This document shows positions 20,514 through 28,864 of a stretch of 64,000 nucleotides of DNA, piece by piece. The stretch covers positions 124,001 through 188,000 of the forward strand of contig NZ_BAAADV010000007.1 in assembly GCF_039522665.1 (NCBI RefSeq). Direction: 5' to 3'. Source of the stretch: Natronoarchaeum mannanilyticum (GTDB taxonomy: Archaea > Halobacteriota > Halobacteria > Halobacteriales > Natronoarchaeaceae). The translations under genes and the position numbers were made by a program. The stretch's first letter is position 1, and the number at the start of each line of letters is the position of its first letter. The notes under the pieces were generated by a model, which worked only from the letters and a program-made list of their open reading frames with translations, was not told where the DNA came from and made no database searches.

Positions 20514-21599
20514 ATGTCAGATAGTGACCATTCATCACGGCGCAGATTCCTTCAAGGAACCACCGTAGCAGCAAGTAGCCTATTCGGTGTAGGTCAAGTG
20601 TACGGAAAAAATATAGGACAACCCGATGAAATAGACATTCCAGTAGTTGTGTCTGGAGACAAAGTAGTGGAGACGGCTACTGTTCCATTCAAATGGTGGC
20701 AGCACGAACAGAGAGTAATCCGTCTTCAAGAGCAGCTTGTTGACCGGCTTGGCGATACTCCAGGCATTGTGAGTGTTGGAGTCGGTACACAATCCAGTAC
20801 AATCGGTGGAAAGAAAGTTAGCCATCTTCGGGTTGGACGTGATTCGGAGGCCGACATTTCTACAAATATGCCAACCCGTGTAGATGGTATTCCAGTTGAA
20901 GTTCATTCTCCAGAAAAAACTGAACTACATTCCTGTGACGATAGCTGGGATGATACAAACACCTATGACCCTGTCGAAGGCGGTGTAAGACTTGATGGGT
21001 CACACTCATCATGTTGTGCAGTTCGGTACACAAACGATGATGGGGAAATTCTGAACTGTCTTATGACTGATGGACACTCCTATGATTGCTCCTTCGAATC
21101 GATAGACGACACAGTTGAACAGGAAGGCCAGAAAATTGGCGAGATCGAGGAAATTCGGCCAGCTCAGGACTGGGCCATTATTCGATTGACCAATGATGCT
21201 GACATTTCTTTTTTCTCGAATAATATTGCAGGCAGTTCACCTAAAGCGAGCGGTTATGTGTCACAACACGGACTACATCAGTTAAAGAGCAATGATACAA
21301 AAGTTTTTAATAGAGGCGCAAAAACCACGCTCACAAATGGCACTATAACTGGTTATGATAAGCAGCTTCCGTACACATCTGGATGCGAGGGATCAAATGA
21401 CTATGAAAACTACGTTCGGTTGACTACCTGTACATTTGGTGGAGACTCCGGAAGTATCCACTACCATGAATATACCAATTACAGAGGAGATAAAAGGGCA
21501 GCAGTCATCGCGCCGCATAAGGGTGGCGGGGACGATTATTCAGTTGGATGTGCAGCGTATCGAATTAGAGAATCCAATGATATTGAATTCGGAGAATAA
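20514..21599 (+). CDS. Tat-exported trypsin-like serine protease
   Basis: A 361-residue protein with a twin-arginine leader (SSRRRFLQG, then a hydrophobic stretch to about residue 26). Residues 80-130 (GIVSVGVG ... TRVDGIPVEV) resemble the small domain that precedes the catalytic domain in several secreted bacterial and archaeal S1-type proteases. The chymotrypsin-fold triad is visible: His188 in TDGHSYD, Asp219 in AQDWAIIRL, Ser312 in GGDSGS. Eight or more cysteines in the mature part may form disulfides outside the cell. The gene is AT-rich compared with flanking DNA and sits 42 bases before a lipoprotein gene, possibly in one unit. Substrate unknown. Confidence 0.72.
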   Translation: MSDSDHSSRRRFLQGTTVAASSLFGVGQVYGKNIGQPDEIDIPVVVSGDKVVETATVPFKWWQHEQRVIRLQEQLVDRLGDTPGIVSVGVGTQSSTIGGKKVSHLRVGRDSEADISTNMPTRVDGIPVEVHSPEKTELHSCDDSWDDTNTYDPVEGGVRLDGSHSSCCAVRYTNDDGEILNCLMTDGHSYDCSFESIDDTVEQEGQKIGEIEEIRPAQDWAIIRLTNDADISFFSNNIAGSSPKASGYVSQHGLHQLKSNDTKVFNRGAKTTLTNGTITGYDKQLPYTSGCEGSNDYENYVRLTTCTFGGDSGSIHYHEYTNYRGDKRAAVIAPHKGGGDDYSVGCAAYRIRESNDIEFGE

Positions 21600-21641
21600 T
21601 CATATAATTATGCATTATAATACATACAATAGTTTATAAAT

Positions 21642-22334
21642 ATGGCAGAGAGATCACGAAGGAAAATCCTTCACCAAGGTAGTCTTATTGGAACTATGCT
21701 TCTCATGGGCTGTAGTAGAAATACTGACTCACCCAACTCCAGCAACAATGCCTCACCTATCGGTTCCTGTGGCGAAAGCCAAATCTTTGACCCTCCAAAA
21801 GAAGCCTCTAATCCAGAAGGGGGTTATCCGGTAGTCACTACATCGGTGTCCACATCAACCAATACCGGAAAGATCGGCGCAGCATCTCGATGCATTCGGT
21901 CATTTTCATCTTCGTCACCAGCTCGAATCTGGATAGCATTAGCGAACCTCGGCGACGATCCGATCACGCTGGGATTCGGTGCACATCAGCCCTTGACGCG
22001 GTACGCAGCTGAACACAGAACCGCTGATTTTTCAATCTACGTTGTTCCATCAAGGTTCGAGAACGAAGGGAAACATCATTCAAACGGGAATGACACTACA
22101 AGTGATCAAAACTTCGGGTGCTGGAAGCTTGATGAGTGGGGATACGATAGCGAGGTGAACAATGTCACGCTGGACCCGTGCGAAATCATCAAGGGGACCT
22201 ACGCACTCTTCGCATCTGCTGGCAACGGTGGTTGTCTAATCGACGGAACCTATCGAGTCGATGAGAACCTTAGTGGGCCTAACGGTCAGGTGGAGGCGAG
22301 TCTCTCGCTGAGCGTCTCCGTAGACCACGGCTGA
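21642..22334 (+). CDS. Lipoprotein with a beta-sandwich-like domain; partner of the protease?
   Basis: A 230-residue exported protein. The leader has SRRKIL and a hydrophobic run ending in the lipobox LMGCS, so Cys24 is probably lipid-anchored outside the membrane. A Ser/Asn-rich linker is followed by a beta-rich domain (about 80-230) with the motifs [27 protein letters not shown] and DGTYRV. The same ordered motifs occur in the signal-less protein at 61469-61984 (LFIIPPEYEEN, DGCWRAHTR, VTIDPGE, SGTYEF), so the two are homologous. The overall pattern recalls small protease-inhibitor sandwiches of the BsuPI type, but this is a weak resemblance. AT-rich like the protease gene before it; TATA-like sequence about 25-30 bases upstream. 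Confidence 0.6.
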   Translation: MAERSRRKILHQGSLIGTMLLMGCSRNTDSPNSSNNASPIGSCGESQIFDPPKEASNPEGGYPVVTTSVSTSTNTGKIGAASRCIRSFSSSSPARIWIALANLGDDPITLGFGAHQPLTRYAAEHRTADFSIYVVPSRFENEGKHHSNGNDTTSDQNFGCWKLDEWGYDSEVNNVTLDPCEIIKGTYALFASAGNGGCLIDGTYRVDENLSGPNGQVEASLSLSVSVDHG

Positions 22335-22344
22335 GCGTTCGACA

Positions 22345-22361
22345 AGTCTCTCAATTTTTGT
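22345..22361 (+). terminator. Possible T-rich terminator after the lipoprotein gene
   Basis: The sequence tctctcaatttttgtct, eleven bases after the lipoprotein stop, has a run of five T with flanking pyrimidines, the typical archaeal termination signal. It also marks the return to GC-rich DNA. Confidence 0.35.
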
Positions 22362-22444
22362 CTAACGGTAACCATCCCGGATCACGACTATCCGATTTAA
22401 GAATCCTCGTCAGTACTATAGTCCCCCCGTCCAGTATGGGTGGT

Positions 22445-23437
22445 ATGGTCACGTTCCTCTCCGGTGGCACCGGAACGCCGAAGCTTCTCGACGGTGCCGC
22501 GATATCCTTCTCGCCCGACGAGACGACGGTGATCGCGAACACCGGCGACGACGTCGAGCTCGGCGGTCTGCTGATATCGCCCGACGTCGACACGCTGATC
22601 TTCCAGGGCGGCGGCGTGCTCGACCGCGAGGACTGGTGGGGCATCAAGGGCGACACGACCCGCACGAACACCGCGCTCCACGACATCGGCGAGGCGATGG
22701 GGCTCGACGAGGGCCCGAAATTTCTCCCCGAGGAGAAACAGACCGAGGGCCGCGACATCGCGCAGTGGCGCCGCTTCTCGGGCGCGATGGAGTTCATGGA
22801 GATCGGCGACCGCGACCGGGCGGTCCACATCACGCGGACGAGCCTGCTCGATCAGGGCCACACGCTCTCGGAGGTCACCGACGAGCTGGCGAAGGGGTTC
22901 GGCCTGACGATCGACCTGCTGCCGATGAGCGACGACCCGGTCGCCAGCCTCATCCACACCGACGAGGGCGTCATGCATTTCCAGGAGTTCTGGGTCGCCC
23001 GCGGCGGCGAACCCGAGGTCGACAGCGTCGAGTTCCGCGGCTCCTCGAGCGCCGAACCCGCGCCGGGCGTGCTCGACGCCCTCTCCGAGGACGTCGTGAT
23101 CGGCCCGTCGAACCCGGTGACGAGCATCGGGCCGATGCTCGCGGTGCCCGGGATCTCGGATACGCTGTGGGACACCAACGTCGTCGCCGTCTCGCCGTTC
23201 GTCGAGGGCGAAGCGTTCTCGGGACCGGTCGCCCAGCTCATGGAGGCCGTCGGCGCCGAGCCGAACTCCGCGGGCCTCGAGACCGCCTACCCCTTCGCCG
23301 ACGCGCTGGTCGTCGACGAGGACGACGACACGGAGTTCGACGTGCCGGTCGTCAGAACCGACATCGAGATCGACGACCGCGAGGACGCCGCCCGCGTCAC
23401 CAAGGCCATCGAGGCCGCCTTAGAGGAGGTCCGGTAG
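22445..23437 (+). CDS. cofD: 2-phospho-L-lactate transferase (coenzyme F420 biosynthesis)
   Basis: A 330-residue enzyme that joins the lactyl-phospho (or related) guanylate to the deazaflavin Fo, giving F420-0. Family motifs are clear: [16 protein letters not shown] at the N-terminus, [11 protein letters not shown], and [17 protein letters not shown] in the second half. Two in-frame ATGs (22436, 22445) are close; 22445 is chosen because relatives begin M-V/T-TFL. A TATA-like TACTATAG lies about 27 bases upstream. It heads a tight run of four genes (gap of three bases to the next). Confidence 0.93.
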   Translation: MVTFLSGGTGTPKLLDGAAISFSPDETTVIANTGDDVELGGLLISPDVDTLIFQGGGVLDREDWWGIKGDTTRTNTALHDIGEAMGLDEGPKFLPEEKQTEGRDIAQWRRFSGAMEFMEIGDRDRAVHITRTSLLDQGHTLSEVTDELAKGFGLTIDLLPMSDDPVASLIHTDEGVMHFQEFWVARGGEPEVDSVEFRGSSSAEPAPGVLDALSEDVVIGPSNPVTSIGPMLAVPGISDTLWDTNVVAVSPFVEGEAFSGPVAQLMEAVGAEPNSAGLETAYPFADALVVDEDDDTEFDVPVVRTDIEIDDREDAARVTKAIEAALEEVR

Positions 23438-23440
23438 GCC

Positions 23441-24241
23441 GTGTTCGGCCCGCGCGTCGCGATCGCGAGCCTCAGCGGGCGTTCGGATGCGGCGTGGGCC
23501 GAAGCCGCCGCCGAGCACGTCGGCGCCGCGTTTCTCGGCGGCATCGCGCTCGACGAGCGCTCCCGGCGGGCGGCCCGCGATCTCGTCGCGCGCGACCGGG
23601 AGGAGTTTCTCCCCGAGGACCCCCTTGCATTCATCGATGCCGAACTGGCCGCGCTCGAAGCTGTCCCGATCCGGCCGGCGTTCAACGTCCGCAGCGCGAC
23701 GGTCGAACCCGTTCGCGAAGCCGCCGAAATCTGTGCCGAACGGGGCGCCGTTCTGGAGATCAACGCTCACTGTCGGCAGGACGAGCTGTGCGCCGCGGGC
23801 TGCGGCGAGGCCCTTCTTGCCGACGCCGACCGGCTCTGCGAGTACGTCGCCGCGGCGTCGGGGACGGGCGCAAGCGTCAGCGTCAAAGTTCGAGCCGAGG
23901 TCGACGGCGTCGACTTGCCCGCGACCGCGCGCCGGATCGACGCCGCGGGCGCCGACGCGATCCACGTCGACGCGATGGACTCCGAGCCGATGATCGGCGA
24001 CGTCGCCGACGCCGCCGACCTGTTCGTGATCGCCAACAACGAGGTCCGCGACCGGGCGTCAGTCCGAGAGTACCTGAACTACGGCGCCGACGCCGTCAGC
24101 GTCGGGCGACCGAGCGACGATCCGCGAGTGCTCCGGCGCGTCCGGCGGGCCGTCGACGAGTGGTTCGAGGGCGGAGAGCGGGATCACGGCTCCGGGACTA
24201 CCACGACCGAGTCGGCGTCGACGCCGGAGCCGCAATCCTAA
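23441..24241 (+). CDS. tRNA-dihydrouridine synthase-like TIM-barrel flavoprotein
   Basis: A 266-residue protein starting at GTG three bases after cofD. It has the FMN-binding barrel layout of the archaeal dihydrouridine synthase-like family: RPAFNVRSAT, EINAHCRQDELCAAGCGEA, VSVKVRAEVDGVDL, DAIHVDAMD, NNEVRDRASV and YGADAVSVGRPS near the C-terminus, where the phosphate of FMN would bind. It is shorter than bacterial Dus enzymes and lacks their helical tRNA-binding domain, so activity on tRNA is uncertain. Its place between cofD and a CitG-like gene suggests a role in cofactor metabolism instead, but this is inference. Confidence 0.75.
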   Translation: MFGPRVAIASLSGRSDAAWAEAAAEHVGAAFLGGIALDERSRRAARDLVARDREEFLPEDPLAFIDAELAALEAVPIRPAFNVRSATVEPVREAAEICAERGAVLEINAHCRQDELCAAGCGEALLADADRLCEYVAAASGTGASVSVKVRAEVDGVDLPATARRIDAAGADAIHVDAMDSEPMIGDVADAADLFVIANNEVRDRASVREYLNYGADAVSVGRPSDDPRVLRRVRRAVDEWFEGGERDHGSGTTTTESASTPEPQS

Positions 24242-24271
24242 GTGCCCGCGGCGTCGACGTTTCTACAGACG

Positions 24272-25120
24272 ATGCGAACGCCCGCCCAGAACGCCGAGCT
24301 CGCCCTGTTGCTGGAGGTCGCCGGGACGCCCAAGCCCGGCAACGTCGACCGGAAACGCGACCTGCCCGACCTCCGGTTCGAGCACTTCTTGGCCGGCGCA
24401 GTCGGTGCGCAGGACGGCCTCCGGGCGGCCGGCCGCGGCGATCCCGTCGGGTCGGCGTTCGAGCGGTCGGTCGAGGGGATGGCCGAGCAGCGGGGCGGGA
24501 ACACGCAGTTCGGCGCGCTGCTCCTGCTGACGCCGCTCGTCCGCACCGCGGGCGACGACGAGATCGAAGAGTTGACGCCGGAGGCCGCGGCGGCGACGGT
24601 CGCGGCGACGACCGTCGAGGACGCGGTCGACTTCTATCGAGCGTTCGATCACGTCGACGTCCGCGCGGGCGATCCGCCCGAGGATATGGAACCGCTCGAT
24701 GTCCGCCGCGGCAGCGACGCCGCCGACGCCGTCCGGGACCGCGGGCTGACCCTGCAGGAGCTGATGGCCGAGAGCTCGGAGCGCGACGGCGTCGCCCGCG
24801 AGTGGACCGACGGTTTCGAAGAAACGTTCGCGGTCGCCGATCGGATTGCCGATAGCGACGAACCGCTGCCGGCCAGAGCGGCCGACGCGTTCCTCTGGTT
24901 GCTCGCGCGGCGTCCCGACACGCACGTCGCGAAGAAGCACGGCGCCTCGACGGCCCGGAGCGTGATGGTCCGCGCGCAGGAAGCCCGCGAGGGCGGCCCG
25001 GACCTGGTGGCCGCGTTCTCCGAGTCGCTCGTCGAGTCGGGTATCAACCCGGGGACGACCGCTGATGTCGTCGCCGCCGCCCTGTTCGTCGCGCTCGAAC
25101 GCGACGGACTGGAGGTGTGA
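24272..25120 (+). CDS. CitG-family (triphosphoribosyl-dephospho-CoA synthase-like) protein
   Basis: A 282-residue helical protein. LLLEVAGTPKPGNVDR at the N-terminus and GGNTQFGALLLL carry the conserved CitG residues that bind the nucleotide substrate, and VAKKHGASTARSV, with its conserved histidine and lysine, lies in the C-terminal third. True CitG makes the citrate lyase prosthetic group, but no citrate lyase is seen and archaea use this family in other, unproven pathways. The ATG at 24272 begins where relatives begin; an in-frame GTG at 24242, directly after the preceding stop, would add ten residues. Overlaps the next gene by four bases (GTGA). Confidence 0.75.
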   Translation: MRTPAQNAELALLLEVAGTPKPGNVDRKRDLPDLRFEHFLAGAVGAQDGLRAAGRGDPVGSAFERSVEGMAEQRGGNTQFGALLLLTPLVRTAGDDEIEELTPEAAAATVAATTVEDAVDFYRAFDHVDVRAGDPPEDMEPLDVRRGSDAADAVRDRGLTLQELMAESSERDGVAREWTDGFEETFAVADRIADSDEPLPARAADAFLWLLARRPDTHVAKKHGASTARSVMVRAQEAREGGPDLVAAFSESLVESGINPGTTADVVAAALFVALERDGLEV

Positions 25121-25749
25121 GCGTGGACGACGACGGAGTCACGGGACGGGACGACATCGAAACCGGGGCCCGGACCGTCGAGTGGCCGGTCGAACTCCGG
25201 GGAGTCACCGAGTCGGTCGTCGCGACGCTCGGCCCGAACGGCCTGTGGAACGACGCCGCGCTGGGCGTGCACGCCGGCGATCCCGCCACCGCCCGCACGT
25301 ACGGAAACACGCGAACGCGGCGGAACTTCCACCGGGAGGGCGAGGGGTACGTCCAGTTCGTCCGCGAGCCGCTGGCGTTCGTCGAGAGCGCGCTCTCGAT
25401 CCGCGAGCGCGAGGAGCCGATCATGGACGCCGCCGACGCCTGGGCGCGCGTCGAGGTCGAGCAAGTCGACGCCGGCGAGGATGGATCGACTCGCTGGGAG
25501 GAGTGGGAACTTCGGCCGGTCGAAGCCGTCCGCCGCGAGCACGAACCGGCGACGACGAACCGTGGCTACTACGCCGTGATCGAGGCGACCGTCGCCGCTT
25601 CGCGACTTGACGTCGACGCCTACGACGCGGCGACGCTGCTCGACCGGCTCGCGTACTTCGCCGAGGTCGTCGAGACCTGCGGCGGGGAGCGCGAGCGCGC
25701 GGCGTTCGACCGGCTCTCGGAGCTGACCGGCTGGCGCGACCGGCTGTGA
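25117..25749 (+). CDS. DUF447-family flavin-reductase-like protein
   Basis: A 210-residue protein starting at GTG inside the end of the CitG-like gene, with a purine-rich ggaggt directly upstream. WPVELRGVTESVVATLGPNG and NDAALGVHAG are the first strands of a split-barrel FMN-binding fold; TYGNTRTRRNFHREGEGYVQF is the typical loop of the DUF447 family. A helical C-terminal part carries NRGYYAVIEATVAASR. The family occurs in archaea and in methylotrophs that use archaeal-type pterins, suggesting a cofactor role. Function unproven. Confidence 0.75.
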   Translation: MSVDDDGVTGRDDIETGARTVEWPVELRGVTESVVATLGPNGLWNDAALGVHAGDPATARTYGNTRTRRNFHREGEGYVQFVREPLAFVESALSIREREEPIMDAADAWARVEVEQVDAGEDGSTRWEEWELRPVEAVRREHEPATTNRGYYAVIEATVAASRLDVDAYDAATLLDRLAYFAEVVETCGGERERAAFDRLSELTGWRDRL

Positions 25750-25854
25750 GCGCGCCGACGAGAGCGGCCGTGCGCCGGTGGCGAGCGCCGGTCGCCGCCG
25801 ATCGGCCGTCGAACATCGAACCCTTTTAGGCGCCGGTCGGACAACGATTCGAAC

Positions 25855-26049
25855 ATGCCAATCAAACCTGGGTACGTCAAGAAGACCGGTAACATCCTGC
25901 TCGAGCGATACCCCGACGCGTTCTCGGACGACTTCGAGCACAACAAGGACGGCGTCGACACGCTGACAAACATCGAGTCCAAGGACGTCCGGAACCGCGT
26001 CGCCGGCTTCATCTCGCGGAAGAAGAGCGGCAACGCCGCCGAAGCGTAA
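25855..26049 (+). CDS. rps17e: Ribosomal protein S17e
   Basis: A 64-residue archaeal/eukaryotic small-subunit protein. It begins PIKPGYVKKTGNILLERYPD and has the conserved helix DDFEHNKDGVDTL and NRVAGFISRKK tail that contact 16S rRNA. Length is normal for the archaeal form. A TATA-like CCTTTTAGGC lies about 28 bases upstream, so it is transcribed separately from the cofactor genes, as a leaderless message. Confidence 0.95.
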   Translation: MPIKPGYVKKTGNILLERYPDAFSDDFEHNKDGVDTLTNIESKDVRNRVAGFISRKKSGNAAEA

Positions 26050-26170
26050 GCACGTTCTCGCCGTTCTGTCGTCGATAGATCTCTGATAGCGGCTGCGCCG
26101 GCCAGTTCGAGCGCTACGCGGCGCCGCGCTATCCAAACCGTTTTTGCTCCCCGATACCACTCCTACCACA

Positions 26171-27205
26171 ATGTCAGTACGAGTCGGTATTCTCGGAGCG
26201 ACCGGCGCGGTCGGACAGCGCCTGATTCAGCAACTCGACCCCCACCCGCAGTTCGAGATCGCGGCCCTGACCGCGAGCGAATCGAGTGCGGGCCGATCCT
26301 ACAGCGACGCCGCGAAGTGGCGCGTCAACACGCCGATTCCCGAGGACGTCGCGGAGATCACGGTCTCGGCGACCGATCCCGACGAGGTTCCGAACGACGT
26401 CGACCTGATCTTCTCCTCGCTGCCCTCCAGCGTCGGCGAGCGGGTCGAGCCCGGCTTCGTCGAGGACGGCTACGTCGTCTCCTCGAACTCCTCGAACTCG
26501 CGGCTCGCCGAGGACGTTCCCCTCGTCATCCCCGAGGTCAACCACGACCACCTCGACCTGATCGAGGTCCAGCGCGACGAGCGCGGCTGGGACGGCGCGC
26601 TGATCAAGAACCCCAACTGCTCGACGATCACGATGGTGCCGACGCTGGCCCAGCTCGACCAGTTCGGCCTCGAAAAGGTCTTCGTCTCGACGCTGCAGGC
26701 CGTCTCCGGCGCTGGCTACGACGGCGTCACCTCGATGGAGATCATCGACAACGTCCTGCCCCACATCGGCGGCGAGGAAGAGAAGATGGAAAGCGAGTCC
26801 CGGAAGCTGCTCGGCGAGTTCGACGGCGCCGAGCTCAGCTGGCACGACGTCGACGTCTCGGCGTCCTGTAACCGCGTCGCGACGCTGGACGGCCACCTGG
26901 AGAACGTGTTCGCCGAACTCGCCGAGGACGCCTCCGCGGCCGACGTCGAGGCCGCGTTCCGCGAGGCGCCGACGATCGACCTCCAGAGCGCCCCCGACGA
27001 GCTCATCAAGGTGTTCGAGGACCCCAACCGGCCCCAGCCCCGCCTCGACCGCAACGTTGCCGACGGCCAGGGCATCGCGACCGGCCCGGTCCAGGAGACC
27101 AGCGACGGCGTCCAGTTCGACTGTCTCGCCCACAACACGATCCGCGGCGCCGCCGGCGCCAGCGTGCTGAACGGCGAGCTGCTGGTCGAGGAAGGCTACC
27201 TGTAA
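26171..27205 (+). CDS. asd: Aspartate-semialdehyde dehydrogenase
   Basis: A 344-residue NADP-dependent enzyme. The Rossmann motif is GILGATGAVGQRL. The active-site cysteine lies in KNPNCSTITMVPTL, and the catalytic histidine is expected in SCNRVATLDGHLENVF. It reduces aspartyl phosphate to the semialdehyde, feeding lysine, threonine and methionine synthesis. This fits the methionine synthase genes at the end of the window only in pathway terms. The start at 26171 is preferred over 26144 because relatives begin MSVRVGILG. Confidence 0.95.
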   Translation: MSVRVGILGATGAVGQRLIQQLDPHPQFEIAALTASESSAGRSYSDAAKWRVNTPIPEDVAEITVSATDPDEVPNDVDLIFSSLPSSVGERVEPGFVEDGYVVSSNSSNSRLAEDVPLVIPEVNHDHLDLIEVQRDERGWDGALIKNPNCSTITMVPTLAQLDQFGLEKVFVSTLQAVSGAGYDGVTSMEIIDNVLPHIGGEEEKMESESRKLLGEFDGAELSWHDVDVSASCNRVATLDGHLENVFAELAEDASAADVEAAFREAPTIDLQSAPDELIKVFEDPNRPQPRLDRNVADGQGIATGPVQETSDGVQFDCLAHNTIRGAAGASVLNGELLVEEGYL

Positions 27206-27260
27206 GCGTAGCGCGCCGTTTTCCGAACGGCCATCCGGACACCGCTATCTTGACACTTTT

Positions 27261-27683
27261 CTGAATCGTAACGGCGAGCGTGTCGAGCGACGGGCTCTCG
27301 ACGCCGCGGCGGGGACGCTCGTCGTCGGTGACGCCGAGACCGATCTGGACGCCGTCGCCGAGGTCCGGCGGATCGATCTGGGAAGCCACGCCGTCCTCCG
27401 GCTGTCGTACGCCGGGCCGAACGATCTCGGCAGTCCGAGGCTGGTCATCGTTCCGCTGTCAGTCGCCGATGCCGCGGTCGCCGCGGTTCCAGAGGACCCA
27501 GGCGCGAGCGAGGAACCGCCTCCGGCCGCCGAGCGCGCCGCACTGATCGGCGCGGCCGCCGTCTTTCTGGGACTGGCCGCGGTGCTCGTCGTCGGGCGCG
27601 GGACCGAGAATGCGGCCGCGCTCTACGCGTTCGCGGCGATGCCGGGGTCCGTCGGCGCGCTGCTGGTCTACCTCGCCGCGTGA
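27261..27683 (+). pseudogene. Remnant of a membrane protein gene without a usable start codon
   Basis: One frame is open from inside the end of asd to TGA at 27681-27683 and looks protein-like: LDTFLNRNGERVERRALDAA, then GTLVVGDAETDLDAVAEVRR, VIVPLSVADAAVAAVPEDP, and two hydrophobic helices (AALIGAAAVFLGLAAVLVVG; ALYAFAAMPGSVGALLVYLA). There is no ATG, GTG or TTG in this frame at the proper position; only a CTG at 27261. The GTG at 27280 is in another frame and ends at 27546. Most likely a 5'-decayed gene, or a gene with a frameshift near 27260-27300. No family recognised. Confidence 0.4.
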
Positions 27684-27711
27684 CGGCGAAGAAGTTCGAC
27701 GATCTGAACGG

Positions 27712-28677
27712 CTACAGCGACACTTCGTTCTCCAGTCCGTCGTACTCGCCCGTTTCGGCGATCTGTCGGACGTTTCCGGCGACGATGTCGGCGAGGCGCT
27801 CGTAGTAGTCGGGCGTGTGGCCGGCGTGGTGGGGCGTGATCTGGACGTTTCCGAGATCCCACAGCGGGTGGTCCCGGGGCAGCGGTTCGGGATCGGTCAC
27901 GTCCAGCGCGGCGCCGCGGATCCAGCCCGAGCGCAGCGCTGTCAGGAGGTCGTCGGTGTCGACCACGGGGCCGCGGGCGACGTTGACGAGCACGGCCTCG
28001 GGCGGGAGCGTGACGAACTCCTCGCTGCCGATCAGCCCCCGCGTCTCGTCGGTCAGCGGACAGGCGAGTACCAGATAGTCGGTGCGCGCGAGGGCCCCGT
28101 GGAGGGCGTCGTCGTCGAAGCCGATCACCTCGTCCGTCGGGCCGCCCTTCTCGGGCGTGTACCGGACGCCGATCGTCTCGACGTCGAACCCCTCCAGGCG
28201 CTCGACGACGGCCTGCCCGATCGCGCCGAGGCCGACGACCGTCACTGTGCCGTCGTGCAGTTCGTGAGCCTTGTAGTGGCGCCACTCGTTGCGGCGCTGG
28301 CGGCGGAACCCCTCGTTGAACCGGCGGGTAAAGGTCAAGATGTTGCCCAGCACGTGCTCGCCCATGTTCGGGCCGTGGACGCCCGAGGCGTTGGTCACCG
28401 TGACGCCGTGTTCGCGCAAGCGGTCGAGCGGCAGGTGGCCGACGCCGGCGTACGCGCAGGCGAACAGTTCCATGTTCTGGGCCCGATCGAGCAGTTCCTC
28501 GTCCAGTACCATCCCCGTCACGATCCGGGCGTCTTCGATCTCCTCGCGCTCGGCTTCCGGCGTCCGCGCGAGCGTGACGTCGCTGTCGGGCAATCGTGTG
28601 CGGAGCGCGTCGGCGTACTCCTCGACGGGAATTCCGTGGGTTCCTTTCCGTAACACGAGCACGTCGTGATCGCTCAT
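27712..28677 (-). CDS. D-2-hydroxyacid dehydrogenase family protein
   Basis: A 321-residue NAD(P)-dependent oxidoreductase. The dinucleotide site reads VTVVGLGAIGQAV near residue 145. The catalytic trio is expected as Arg in LVNVARGPVVD, Glu in DVTDPEPLP, and His in ITPHHAGHTP. VHGPNMGEHVLG is typical of the glyoxylate/hydroxypyruvate and phosphoglycerate dehydrogenase relatives. Without an ACT domain it is unlikely to be the regulated serine-pathway SerA. The ATG at 28677 starts the conserved region; the long open frame upstream is a GC-rich shadow. Confidence 0.85.
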   Translation of the reverse strand: MSDHDVLVLRKGTHGIPVEEYADALRTRLPDSDVTLARTPEAEREEIEDARIVTGMVLDEELLDRAQNMELFACAYAGVGHLPLDRLREHGVTVTNASGVHGPNMGEHVLGNILTFTRRFNEGFRRQRRNEWRHYKAHELHDGTVTVVGLGAIGQAVVERLEGFDVETIGVRYTPEKGGPTDEVIGFDDDALHGALARTDYLVLACPLTDETRGLIGSEEFVTLPPEAVLVNVARGPVVDTDDLLTALRSGWIRGAALDVTDPEPLPRDHPLWDLGNVQITPHHAGHTPDYYERLADIVAGNVRQIAETGEYDGLENEVSL

Positions 28678-28864
28678 GTGCTCGTGATCGGTAGACGGCG
28701 ACATAAGTCCGGGTCCGGGGGCGAACGCTGCTGGTATCGGCGGCCGGCGACGGACGTCGGCGTCGACGGCGATCGGCGCATCCGATCCGGATCGGCGTCG
28801 AGACAGGTCAGCGCGTCCGAGAGGCACCCCTGTCGTTGATAACTCGCGACGAGCATAGGTACGT

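Noticed and set aside
27280-27546. 88-codon plus frame starting at GTG
   Set aside because: Pro/Arg/Ser-rich composition; the neighbouring frame is the protein-like one.
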